From contig BPJO01000014.1 of NCBI GenBank assembly GCA_026004655.1, positions 1 to 64,000 on the forward strand: 64,000 nt of DNA, read 5' to 3'. Under the pieces are notes generated by a model. The model was not told the origin of the DNA. It worked only from the letters and a program-made list of their open reading frames with translations, and ran no database searches. Position 1 is the stretch's first letter. Every line of letters begins with the position of its first letter. Both the position numbers and the translations under genes were made by a program. This document shows, piece after piece, positions 1 through 8,984 of this stretch. This stretch comes from Phycisphaerae bacterium. GTDB taxonomy: Bacteria; Planctomycetota; Phycisphaerae; Tepidisphaerales; Tepidisphaeraceae.

Positions 1-21
1 CGGTAAAGCAGCATCTGTCAT
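1..21 (-). CDS. N-terminal stub of next gene in the oxidase operon (coxC?)
   Basis: An ATG at position 21 on the minus strand opens a frame (M-T-D-A-A-L-P) that runs off the window edge. It lies 94 bases downstream of the coxA stop in the same direction. Subunit III (coxC) commonly follows coxA in such operons, but seven residues cannot identify it, so the product is a guess from context only. Confidence 0.3.
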
Positions 22-115
22 AAGTGTTCTCGTTTTTCAGTCTTTCAGTCTTCTCAAACGTTGACAGGGTGACGGACAAACTCGATCAACGATCCGGTAT
101 TCGAAACAACACGTA

Positions 116-1867
116 TCAATGGTGGTGGGCGTCTTTATCCGGTTTGTAATTCGGATCGATCTGCCAGTCATATTCACCGACCTGTTTCCATTGGGCAATG
201 TCATAAGGATCGTCTGCCGTCATGACCTGGGAGAAATTGTCATGCGGAGGTGGTGAACTGGTCTGCCATTCGAGGGTGTTAGCGCCCCACGGGTTGGCTG
301 AGGCAGGCGCACCCATTTTTCAGACCATGCAACCAATTAAACAAGACACCGACCAGACCCAGACCCATGATATAAGCCCCGATCGAGCTGATCACGTGAT
401 AAATCTGATATCCTTCGGGATAGCTCGCGTACCGACGAGGCATCCCATGTGTTCCGGCCAGGAATTGAGGGAAGAACGTGATGTTAAACCCGATGTACAC
501 GATGATGGCCAAGATCACTCCCACCCGTTCGTTGTACATTTTTCCGAACATCTTGGGGAACCAGTAATACATCCCTGCCAGGAATCCGAACAACATCGAA
601 CCCATCATGACATAATGGAAATGGGCGACCACGAAATAGGTGTCATGCAGAGGGACATCGGTGCTCATCGCAGCCAGGGGAAGCCCTGTCAGCCCCCCCA
701 CGGTGAACAGACCAATGAATCCCAGCGCGTAAACCATGGGTGTCTTGAAACGCACCGAACCGTTGTACATCGTGGCCATCCAGTTGAAAACTTTGATGGC
801 CGAGGGAATGGCAATGAAGAAGGTGATTGCAGAGAAGATCGCGTTGGCGATTGCTGACTGTCCGCTGACAAACATATGATGCCCCCACACCAAAAATCCC
901 AACAACGCGATCGCCAGGGATGATAAAGCAATGAACTTATACCCGAAAATGTGTTTACGGCTGAAGGTGGTGATGACCTCTGAAATGATTCCAAAGGCCG
1001 GTAAAATCATAATGTAAACCGCGGGGTGCGAGTAGAACCAGAAAAAGTGCTGATAAAGCACCGGGTCTCCACCGTATTTCGGATCAAAGATACCGACGTG
1101 AAGAGCACGTTCAGCAATCAGAAGCAAAAGCGTGATGCCCAGAACCGGGGTGGCCAAGATCTGGATGATGCTGGTCGCGTACAAAGCCCAGCAGAACAAG
1201 GGCATCTTGAACCAAGTCATTCCCTTCGGACGAAGGGTGTGGATGGTAGCGATGAAGTTGACCCCGGTCAGGATCGAGCTGAATCCGAGAATGAATGCCC
1301 CAAAGGTTGCGGGGATGACCGAGCTTGTGGTTGTCGTCGAATAAGGGGTGTAGAACGTCCACCCGGTGTCCAAACCCCATCCGCCCCACATTTCGATCCC
1401 GAAAGCCGATCGGAGTACCCCGGATAACAGAACATAAGTAAAGAACAACGCCCCGACCAGCCACAGATAAAAGCTCAACAGGTTCAAACGGGGAAAGGCC
1501 ACGTCCTTGGCACCGAGCATGAGAGGCATGGCGAAATTGCCCAGGATCGCAGGCACGGCCGGATGATAAACATGAACACCATCACCGCTCCGTGAAGGGA
1601 GAACATGTGGTTATAAAAATCCCAGTTGGCCGTCGGTTCGGAGATAAAGGTCGGTCCGGGGGTCAGTAATTCGGTCCGGACCATCATTGCAAACACGCCA
1701 CCGAGGAGAAACGAAGCACAGACCCCGATCATGTACATGATCCCGATCCGTTTGTGATCGAGGGTAAAAGCCCAGGACAACAGCCCGGACTGGTGATTCA
1801 GGTAATTATCCCCGTGCGGCTTCTCGGCCGGGGCATGGGTGTGAATCGCAGGATTAATGGTGGACAT
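116..1867 (-). CDS. coxA: Cytochrome c oxidase subunit I (two frameshifts)
   Basis: Catalytic heme-copper subunit that reduces O2 to water and pumps protons in the cytoplasmic membrane. Ligand motifs are all present: the heme a histidine in HMFSLHGAV, the CuB/Tyr motif in SHPAVY, GHHMF, and [12 protein letters not shown]. The frame is broken twice. Near 1561 a C is missing (minus strand), so the N-terminal 100 residues and the middle are in different frames. Near 316-320 an extra A in an A5 run displaces the last 65 residues. Correcting both gives a continuous protein of about 580 residues ending in HHH. The ATG at 1867 is preceded by AGGAG. It follows coxB by 133 bp. Both breaks sit in homopolymers, so sequencing error is the likely cause. 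Confidence 0.93.
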
Positions 1868-1895
1868 ATCCGTACTCCTATTTCACAGTCATCCG

Positions 1896-1994
1896 CACGA
1901 CCGAAAACCGGTCGTGTCGGGTTCGTCGGCAGACATAACGCCTACGTTTATTGCGTTTGCAGATCCCGATTCACGCTTTCGCGAAAACCGGGAT
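1896..1994 (-). other. Hairpins in the coxB-coxA gap
   Basis: The 133-bp gap between coxB and coxA holds three inverted repeats: CACGACCG/CGGTCGTG (1896-1903 and 1909-1916, 5-nt loop), AACGC/GCGTT (1937-1941 and 1953-1957) and ATCCCG/CGGGAT (1963-1968 and 1989-1994). None is followed by a T-run, so they look like processing or stability elements rather than terminators. Function is inferred. Confidence 0.4.
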
Positions 1995-2000
1995 GAAAAA

Positions 2001-3155
2001 TCATCGGGCCGAGGCCTGCGGTCCGACAGGCTTGGCTTTGGGGTCAGGCAGGGGAGCGTTCAGCTCGTCCAGAGAACCCTTGTAGTTTTCACTGATCGAT
2101 TTCATGTAGTTAATGATAGCCGTGATGTCGCGGTCCGAGAGTTTACCCAGGTAACTGGGCATTCCGGGGGCAAAACCGGCGACGATGTGTTTGTTCGGGT
2201 AAAGGATCGACTCACGGATGTAGTCCTCGTCGGCCTTGTAGGATTGACCGTCAACAAACCGCCCGCTATGCCCGAACAGGTTCTTCCATGTCGGCCCGAT
2301 CTTAGTGGTACCATCGACGGAATGGCACTGGAAGCACCCATTTTTCTTGGCCAAGGCTTCACCGATCTGAGTCGTTGGGGTGGTTTTACCGTCAGGACCG
2401 ACACGATAGGGGTCTGACGCTTTGGCCAGCCATTGGGCGTAAGATTCATAGGTCGGATGGACGTACACTTTAGACAACATCCGCGAATGGCTTGTGCCGC
2501 AATACTCCGTGCAATAGATGTCAAACCCTTCAGCGTAGGTCTCGGGTCTATCGACATCAAAGCTGAAGCTGGATGGTTCGGTCCAGTCCTTACCCTCGGC
2601 GAGTGGGCTGGTCTGAGTGGCGACGACCCACATCTTGTTATATCGACCCGGGACGGCGTCTTTTTTGATCCGGAAATGAGGGAAATACAGACTATGAATC
2701 ACGTCCTGTGAACTGAGCACAAACCGGACTGGTACGTCCTTGGGAATGTGCAACGTTGGTTCGCTGTGCCCGTTGGGATAGATGAATCGCCAGCCCCATT
2801 TATACGCCTCGACCTGAATCTCAAGGGCTTCTTGGGGGATGACACTGAACTTCATATATCCCTGGAAGCCCCAGATGGCAATGAGCAACACAATGATTCC
2901 CGGGATGACGGACCAGGTGATTTCGAGGATGGTATTATGGGTCGCCCCTTTCCCGTTGTCGTTGACACCGGGTTTATGTCGGAACCGCATCGCGATCAGG
3001 AACGTCGTCACCAGGACTCCAAACCCGAAAATGATGCAGACCCAAGTGATGAACCAGGTCAGCCAGTCGAACTCAGCTGCCAAGGTAGATGCCCGGGCGG
3101 GCAGGAGAAAATTACCGGTCGAATCAGCCAGAATGCCTAACATAGTCGTGTTCAC
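2001..3155 (-). CDS. coxB: Cytochrome c oxidase subunit II with fused cytochrome c domain
   Basis: Receives electrons at CuA and passes them to subunit I. The N-terminus has two membrane segments (about residues 30-55 and 75-100), then a periplasmic cupredoxin domain with the CuA ligands: His in DVIHSLYFP, both Cys and Glu in CTEYCGTSH, the following His, and Met in SRM. A C-terminal class I cytochrome c domain carries CFQCH and a later Met in GMPSYLG, so this is a caa3-type subunit that can take electrons from cytochrome c domains of complex III. The 384-residue length fits the fusion. The GTG start at 3155 overlaps the sco stop (GTGA); an ATG at 3143 is possible. Confidence 0.95.
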   Translation of the reverse strand: MNTTMLGILADSTGNFLLPARASTLAAEFDWLTWFITWVCIIFGFGVLVTTFLIAMRFRHKPGVNDNGKGATHNTILEITWSVIPGIIVLLIAIWGFQGYMKFSVIPQEALEIQVEAYKWGWRFIYPNGHSEPTLHIPKDVPVRFVLSSQDVIHSLYFPHFRIKKDAVPGRYNKMWVVATQTSPLAEGKDWTEPSSFSFDVDRPETYAEGFDIYCTEYCGTSHSRMLSKVYVHPTYESYAQWLAKASDPYRVGPDGKTTPTTQIGEALAKKNGCFQCHSVDGTTKIGPTWKNLFGHSGRFVDGQSYKADEDYIRESILYPNKHIVAGFAPGMPSYLGKLSDRDITAIINYMKSISENYKGSLDELNAPLPDPKAKPVGPQASAR

Positions 3156-4027
3156 GCAGTTATAACCTGTTGTTGTTTTCGGTGTTTCAATTCCCGTAAA
3201 AGCATCAATCCGATGAAACTACCGAGCAGGATCACGCTGACGGCTCCTCCGAATCGCATGATCGCCATCCAGTTCTTGGTGTATTTGCCCGCGTAGCTGT
3301 CGTAGTGATAGCAGAGCATGATGATCCGGTCGAGGGTATTACCGATCTTTCCCTGGCCGGCTTCGATCAGCGCCATTCGGAGTGTCCGGTCGGAATATTC
3401 CACGCCGTACAAGTATCGGCTGATTTGGGCGTCAGGGGTCAGGATCGTCAGAAGGGTCGGATGGGCGTAATCGTTGCTGCCTTCGACTTTCTGATAGCTG
3501 AAACCGATCTCATCGGCCAGGGTTTTGACGTGTTCCTGTGTTCCGGTGAGGAAGTGAAATCCGTTGACCGACCCCGGACGGTTGTAACTCAGGGCATAGG
3601 CCCGTTGCTTTTCCTGGGCGAGTGTCCAGTGTTCGTTAGGATCGATCGAAACATAGATCATGTCGTAATCTTTTCCGATCGTCAGGTCGCCGATCTGATC
3701 GGCTGTTCGGATGACCTGGGTGGAAACAATGTCACAGATCTGAGGACAGCGGAAATACCCCATCTGTAGAATGACCGGGCGTTGGCGGTTGAAAAAGTCG
3801 GAGAGCTTAACGGTTTTCCCGGTCGAATCGACGAATTGCAGGTCGGTACGGATGCGTTGACCGAGCTTTTCGTTGACATCGACCTGTTTGACATTGTTTT
3901 GAAACTTTTCCGGGACCGGTTCGTAACGACTTTCTGGTACGGGAGCTTGCGCGTAGGCCTGATTCACGCCCCCGATCAGGGCGATTGTCAGTGCTAGGGT
4001 CTGAAGATGTCGTGCCTGCCGTGCCAT
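3152..4027 (-). CDS. SCO1/SenC-family copper chaperone
   Basis: Thioredoxin-fold protein that delivers copper to the CuA site of subunit II. It has an N-terminal signal peptide ending near AYAQA, the copper-binding CPQIC (CxxxC) motif in the first third, and the conserved His in the YAHPTLLTIL segment. A C-terminal membrane helix (about residues 258-280) is followed by a basic tail, an arrangement common in Sco proteins of ACIII operons. The gene lies directly upstream of coxB with a 4-bp overlap, implying translational coupling and a role in assembling this oxidase. Confidence 0.93.
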   Translation of the reverse strand: MARQARHLQTLALTIALIGGVNQAYAQAPVPESRYEPVPEKFQNNVKQVDVNEKLGQRIRTDLQFVDSTGKTVKLSDFFNRQRPVILQMGYFRCPQICDIVSTQVIRTADQIGDLTIGKDYDMIYVSIDPNEHWTLAQEKQRAYALSYNRPGSVNGFHFLTGTQEHVKTLADEIGFSYQKVEGSNDYAHPTLLTILTPDAQISRYLYGVEYSDRTLRMALIEAGQGKIGNTLDRIIMLCYHYDSYAGKYTKNWMAIMRFGGAVSVILLGSFIGLMLLRELKHRKQQQVITA

Positions 4028-4078
4028 TCCGGGGTTTGTTGATGATAATCCTAGTGCTCGGGGTTCTTAACTTTCTTT

Positions 4079-4366
4079 TTACTTCGTAGGTTGTGTCGAA
4101 GGCAGCTTTCCACCGGTTGCGACAATTTGCGCCATCGCTTCACGGATGGGGATCGAGGTCCACTCGGGGGAAAGATGTTTTTTCTGTTCCTGTTTCAGGG
4201 GTTCGTAACTGTTAATCCGATACATTTCTGCTTTTCGAGCGGTTTCGATGTAGTTGTAGTGGTTGTAATACGCACGCACGCCTTCGACGATCGTCATGGT
4301 CAGGATGGTTCCGACGATGCCAGTGGTCAGGATAGCGGGGATATTAAGACCTTGCGGTTGAGCCAT
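4079..4366 (-). CDS. Small single-span membrane protein of the ACIII-oxidase operon
   Basis: A 95-residue protein not assigned to a named family. One membrane segment lies near residues 8-30 (NIPAILTTGIVGTILTMTIV), followed by a soluble tail rich in Tyr, Lys and Glu. A TTG at 4378 would overlap the actF stop, but the ATG at 4366 has GAGG six bases upstream and is preferred. It sits between actF and sco in one transcription unit. ACIII complexes contain small membrane subunits of low conservation, so an accessory subunit of ACIII or the oxidase is plausible but inferred from position alone. Confidence 0.75.
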   Translation of the reverse strand: MAQPQGLNIPAILTTGIVGTILTMTIVEGVRAYYNHYNYIETARKAEMYRINSYEPLKQEQKKHLSPEWTSIPIREAMAQIVATGGKLPSTQPTK

Positions 4367-4374
4367 GATAGTCC

Positions 4375-5826
4375 TCAAAAGTTTTGAATCGCCAGTGATT
4401 CGTGCACCCGGGGGTCTTTAATCGGACGTAACGCGTGAGAGGCCAACATCCGGATTATGTTGCCCATCCACAAGGCCCCTGCGCCCAGGAGACACAGGAT
4501 CTCGGGCAGACCAAAGACCGGTTCACGTGAAAACTCCGGGATCACGATCAGATACACGTCTACCAGGAAGCATAGGATAAGCCATACCGCCCAGAAACCC
4601 ACACCGAACCGATTTCGTTTCACGTGTCTTGAAACCAGACCCAAGAACGGGATCACGAACCGTCCGATCAAAAGGATCAATACCAGCGGACTGTACCCGT
4701 TGGGGTACATCGTGCTGTAACCCCGCTTATCGTACCAGAAGGTTTCTTCCGGCAGATTGGCGTACCACTGGAGCATGTACTGGCTGAACGCGATGTAGGC
4801 GAAAAATACCACGAACGCGAACATAAACTTGCCCATGTCGTGATAATGTTCTTTGTTGACCGAAGCCGTCAGATATCCTCGGGATTGCAGGACTAGACAG
4901 ATCAGGATCATGAACGCCCACATCGCCTGGGTACCGGTGGCGAAGAAATAGACCCCAAACATCGTGCTAAACCAATGCGGATCCAACGTCATGAACACAT
5001 CAAAGGCAATGAATGTGACAATCAATCCCGCAGCGATGAGGAAAGGACCGGATATTTGCATCAGGTTCATGGATATATCCGGATCCCCGGAGACATCCTG
5101 ACGGACTGATCGGGAATAGAAGTACCACCCGATCAGGGACAAGACCGTCAGATAGACCACCACCCGGACGGTCCAGAAGATCGGTTGAAGCCAACCTTGG
5201 CGTTTTTCGTGGATCAGTTCGTCGTAATGACGTTCGATGCCGGGCATGATCTGTTCGTCACGCAGCTTTTCGGAGACGTTGGGCTGGTACCGGGCGTCGG
5301 TATCCCGTCGTGAACCCGTTGGTTTGGTTTCGGTCTGAGAATGATCGGAATGACCCTGTTCGGATGAATGTGATTCTGCCGAGACGGGGGTTGTGACATA
5401 TCCGGGGGCGTGATGCACCACCTCAGTCCCCTCGGGAACCGCCCAGGAATAAACCAGGGGTCTTTTGTGGTCTCCGTGTTCGTCCTGCCAGGTCAAGGCG
5501 GTCGCGATCACCACCGGGATCAATAGCAGACCGACCAGAGGCACCTGCATGGCCAGGGTTTCCAGAATCCGTCGGACATTGGTGATCCAACCCGCGCGGA
5601 CCAGATGATTGATCAAAACAAACACCAAAGCCGAGCAGCTGACGGATAAAAAGGCGCAAACCGCGAACAGCAACGCTGCATAGCCCCGTGTCCCATGACC
5701 CAGGACAAACCCGACCACCACGGCGATCAGCCCGACGATCATCAACACGAGACCTAACCGCTTGGAACTGTTTCCGAGCTGAACCTTTTCATCCATCACT
5801 GAATGAGCCTGCGAGTGTGAACCCAC
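4375..5826 (-). CDS. actF: Alternative complex III subunit ActF (quinol:cytochrome c oxidoreductase membrane subunit)
   Basis: A 483-residue polytopic protein with about ten hydrophobic helices, matching the ActF family of alternative complex III. ActF packs against ActC and contributes to the membrane domain of the quinol:electron acceptor oxidoreductase. A soluble loop between helices 3 and 4 (about residues 125-205) is rich in His, Ser, Thr and charged residues. The start is a GTG at 5826 with GGGAG eight bases upstream. The stop nearly abuts the next small ORF. Assignment rests on size, topology and its place after actE. Confidence 0.85.
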   Translation of the reverse strand: MGSHSQAHSVMDEKVQLGNSSKRLGLVLMIVGLIAVVVGFVLGHGTRGYAALLFAVCAFLSVSCSALVFVLINHLVRAGWITNVRRILETLAMQVPLVGLLLIPVVIATALTWQDEHGDHKRPLVYSWAVPEGTEVVHHAPGYVTTPVSAESHSSEQGHSDHSQTETKPTGSRRDTDARYQPNVSEKLRDEQIMPGIERHYDELIHEKRQGWLQPIFWTVRVVVYLTVLSLIGWYFYSRSVRQDVSGDPDISMNLMQISGPFLIAAGLIVTFIAFDVFMTLDPHWFSTMFGVYFFATGTQAMWAFMILICLVLQSRGYLTASVNKEHYHDMGKFMFAFVVFFAYIAFSQYMLQWYANLPEETFWYDKRGYSTMYPNGYSPLVLILLIGRFVIPFLGLVSRHVKRNRFGVGFWAVWLILCFLVDVYLIVIPEFSREPVFGLPEILCLLGAGALWMGNIIRMLASHALRPIKDPRVHESLAIQNF

Positions 5827-5954
5827 GATTTTGCTCCCATCTTTTAGGGATTAACATCATTGCATTCTCGGCATAAAACGGAGCGCTCCATTTTGTGCCA
5901 TCCAAGTGTCATGAACCTCTTGATCATTCATGTCCCGAATCCGTCCGGGACCGG

Positions 5955-6695
5955 TTACTCAGTCGCCAAAACGGTCTTTTCCGCTTTCGGTTTGGAACCG
6001 GTATGCGACAGTTGCAACGCCCGTACATACGCGACGATCGCCCAACGATCATTCACGTCCGTCACTTGGGTTCCGTAACCGGGCATGTTTCGGATTCCGT
6101 TGACGATCGTGTTGTAAATATGACCGTCCGGACGCGCCATGATGGTCGCGTCGGTCAGATTGGATGGTGCTACCCAGCTCATCCCGGCGACGCCGTTTTG
6201 TTGCAACTGGGTGGCTCGGACGGAAACCGGACCGTTGCCCAATCCGTCATACCCGTGACAAGGCATGCAGTACGTATTGAACTTGGTTTGTCCTCGGGCC
6301 AACAGGTTCGGGGTGATTTCGACCGGAATCCCGTTCAAAAAACGGACTTGAAACTTGTTTTCGGAATTGTTCCACGTGGAACTGTATCCCCGGTACAGGT
6401 GATCGTCGGTTTTGAGTTGACCCCAAGCGACGGTCCCGGGGATTTTGGGACGGATTGACAACCCGTCGGCGAAGACCTCGCTAGCGTGCTGGGTCTTGAC
6501 TTTAACCTGGTTGTCCATGTCCTGGATCAGGTGCACCCGGGGCAGGTGAGAAAAGGCGCCCCGTGAACGCAGAATGCTCATGAACACCAACAGGGATAAA
6601 CATAAACCGATCAGAATCACGGACGTCAACCAGAACGGCGGTTTGGGGAACCGTCCGTTGATCATCGCACGAGGTTTTTTGTTGTTCTCAGCCAT
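5955..6695 (-). CDS. actE: Alternative complex III subunit ActE (mono-heme cytochrome c)
   Basis: A 246-residue protein with an N-terminal membrane anchor (about residues 17-40), then a class I cytochrome c domain with one heme site, CMPCH, and a downstream Met in RNMPGYG as likely axial ligand. ActE is the mono-heme electron-exit subunit of alternative complex III on the periplasmic side. It sits between actD and actF. The coxB product also carries a cytochrome c domain, so direct transfer between the two complexes is possible. Confidence 0.9.
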   Translation of the reverse strand: MAENNKKPRAMINGRFPKPPFWLTSVILIGLCLSLLVFMSILRSRGAFSHLPRVHLIQDMDNQVKVKTQHASEVFADGLSIRPKIPGTVAWGQLKTDDHLYRGYSSTWNNSENKFQVRFLNGIPVEITPNLLARGQTKFNTYCMPCHGYDGLGNGPVSVRATQLQQNGVAGMSWVAPSNLTDATIMARPDGHIYNTIVNGIRNMPGYGTQVTDVNDRWAIVAYVRALQLSHTGSKPKAEKTVLATE

Positions 6696-6759
6696 CAGCG
6701 TCTCGTCGTTTATTGCGCTTCCTGTTTTGTTCGGTCCGGGTTCGTTTCACCGTTTCGGG

Positions 6760-7389
6760 TCAATCTTCGATCGTTTCCACGTTCAGCGGTTGGGTTGAAC
6801 GAAGCAATTCCAGTGTTTTTTGTTCGTCGTATTTCGGGTCCCCTGCATCGATCACAATGAAGAACCGGTCGTCAGTCACCCGTCGAAAGTTCTTAAGTTT
6901 AAACAGAGGGTTATAAAGCATCGGCAGACGGTTCAACAAAAGCATCCCAAAGACCGTCGTCAACGCACTGAACAATACGGTGCACTCGAAAATGACCGGA
7001 ATATTGGCAGGCAACGACCACAGGGGCTTACCACTGATGAAAAACTGATACCCCTGCAGGTTTACCCAGTCAAAAGGCGCAGGAGGACGGGCTTCGAACG
7101 CATTGATCCAAGCGGTCATGAAAATCCCGAAACAACACCCCGTCAGTCCTCCGACCAGCACCAACCACGGCAAAATCGTCGGTTTGTTTCCCATGGCTGC
7201 GTCGATCCCGTGGATCGGAAAAGGCGAGTGCACGTCCCAGATCGAGTACCCGGCGTCCCGTACTTTCTCCGCAGCCAGGGTCACTGAGGTCACATTGTCG
7301 TACTCAGCCACCAGGCCCACCACCTTGGGGATTTCCACGTCCAGAGACGGGGTGACGACCGTTTCAGCGGGGGTGTCTAATGTGCTCAT
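6760..7389 (-). CDS. actD: Alternative complex III subunit ActD (DUF3341)
   Basis: A 209-residue protein matching the ActD/DUF3341 family. The N-terminal globular part has the family-typical segment DAGYSIWDVHSPFPIHG, followed by two membrane helices (about residues 72-92 and 120-145). ActD is a structural membrane subunit flanking the core of alternative complex III and binds no cofactor. The C-terminal region contains FIVIDAGDPKYD, also seen in this family. It follows actC by 38 bp. Confidence 0.9.
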   Translation of the reverse strand: MSTLDTPAETVVTPSLDVEIPKVVGLVAEYDNVTSVTLAAEKVRDAGYSIWDVHSPFPIHGIDAAMGNKPTILPWLVLVGGLTGCCFGIFMTAWINAFEARPPAPFDWVNLQGYQFFISGKPLWSLPANIPVIFECTVLFSALTTVFGMLLLNRLPMLYNPLFKLKNFRRVTDDRFFIVIDAGDPKYDEQKTLELLRSTQPLNVETIED

Positions 7390-7427
7390 ATCTCAAACCT
7401 CAACTTCATCACCACGATCCAACACCT

Positions 7428-8909
7428 TCAATGCTTTTGCACCTCATCCGGGTTGTAATCCGAACGACGATGGTCATACGTCTGTTTATGAGGCTCGTCA
7501 TGATGAACATGGGCCTCGGGCATTATCGATTTGACCTCGGCCATGGCCACGATCGGTAGGAACCGACAAAACAGCAGGAACAACGTGAAGAACAACCCGA
7601 AGCTCCCGATGAACATTCCGATCTCGACCGGTGTCGGCCAGTAAAGTCCCCAGGACCCGGGCAAAAAGTCCCGGTTCAGTGAGGTCACGATGATAACGAA
7701 ACGTTCCCACCACATCCCGATGTTGGCAATATTGGCGACCAGGAACAGGATCCAGGGGTTCAACCGCCATTTTCTTACCCACAACACCTGGGGTACGATC
7801 GCGTTACAGAACATCATCGCCCAGAACGACCACGCGTAAGGTCCACCCAGGGCACGGAACTTGAACAACGATTGTTCGTAGTGCACTCCGGAGTAATACG
7901 CAATAAACAATTCCATGCAGTAGGCGTACGAAACGATCATTCCCGTCGCGAGCATGATCTTGGCGCAATTGTCCAGGTGACGCATCGTGATGATGTCTTT
8001 TTGACCGAACCACTCCCGGGCAGGAATGGCTAGCACCAAGACCATCGCGAACCCACCGAAAATCGCCCCGGCCACAAAGTAGGGGGGCAGGATCGTTGTA
8101 TGCCAGCCCGGCAGTTGGGATGTCGCAAAGTCGAACGACACCACCGAGTGCACCGACAACACCAAAGGCGTCGCCAACGCTGCCAATAGCAGATACGCCC
8201 GTTCAAACCGTTGCCAATGACGAGACGATCCCGTCCAACCAAGGCTCGCGATTCCGTAGGCGATTTGCGCAAGACGGGCTTTGGATTTGTCCCGAAGCGT
8301 TGCCAGGTCGGGGATCATTCCCACATACCAGAACAGCAGCGAAACGGTCGCATACGTTGAGACAGCAAAAACGTCCCACCACAAAGGTGAACGCGCCTGA
8401 GGCCACATGGCCATTTGGTTCGGGATCGGGAAAAGCCAATATGCCAACCACACACGTCCCACGTGCAGCGCCGGGTACAACCCTGCGCACACCACCGCGA
8501 AAATGGTCATGGCTTCTGCGAAACGGTTGATCCCCGTCCGCCAGTTCTGACGGAAAAGGTACAAAATGGCTGAGATCAGCGTCCCTGCGTGACCGATACC
8601 GACCCAGAACACGAAGTTGATGATGTCAAACGCCCATGCGACCGGTTGATTGTTTCCCCACACCCCCACGCCCGTCGTCAACAACAAGAAGACGCAAGTC
8701 ACGTACAACAGAAACAGCAGGAACGAGATCCCGAACCCGATGTACCATCCTATCGGGGCGGGTTTGAGGTTGACGTCCGTGACCACTTCGGTCACAGCGG
8801 CAAAGTCGCGTCCACCTAAAACCAGGGGGGCACGTTTGCCCGGAACTTCGATCGCGTTATCGACTTCGCGATAGATCACAGAAGAGGGATCGGAATAAAC
8901 AGTCGCCAT
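7428..8909 (-). CDS. actC: Alternative complex III subunit ActC (NrfD/PsrC-like)
   Basis: A 493-residue NrfD-like integral membrane protein with about ten helices, the quinol-oxidizing membrane subunit docked to the iron-sulfur protein ActB. The conserved [18 protein letters not shown] segment in the second helix pair and the [11 protein letters not shown]-type His/Asp region are typical of ActC, where these residues line the quinol site and proton path. It lies between actB and actD, and its length is normal for the family. Confidence 0.92.
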   Translation of the reverse strand: MATVYSDPSSVIYREVDNAIEVPGKRAPLVLGGRDFAAVTEVVTDVNLKPAPIGWYIGFGISFLLFLLYVTCVFLLLTTGVGVWGNNQPVAWAFDIINFVFWVGIGHAGTLISAILYLFRQNWRTGINRFAEAMTIFAVVCAGLYPALHVGRVWLAYWLFPIPNQMAMWPQARSPLWWDVFAVSTYATVSLLFWYVGMIPDLATLRDKSKARLAQIAYGIASLGWTGSSRHWQRFERAYLLLAALATPLVLSVHSVVSFDFATSQLPGWHTTILPPYFVAGAIFGGFAMVLVLAIPAREWFGQKDIITMRHLDNCAKIMLATGMIVSYAYCMELFIAYYSGVHYEQSLFKFRALGGPYAWSFWAMMFCNAIVPQVLWVRKWRLNPWILFLVANIANIGMWWERFVIIVTSLNRDFLPGSWGLYWPTPVEIGMFIGSFGLFFTLFLLFCRFLPIVAMAEVKSIMPEAHVHHDEPHKQTYDHRRSDYNPDEVQKH

Positions 8910-8984
8910 TGTAATTCTCGTGGATCACGCACCCGTCTGCCGGGATTGACCAATCTTTCCGTTTCCAGGTGGTGATCGACTCTC

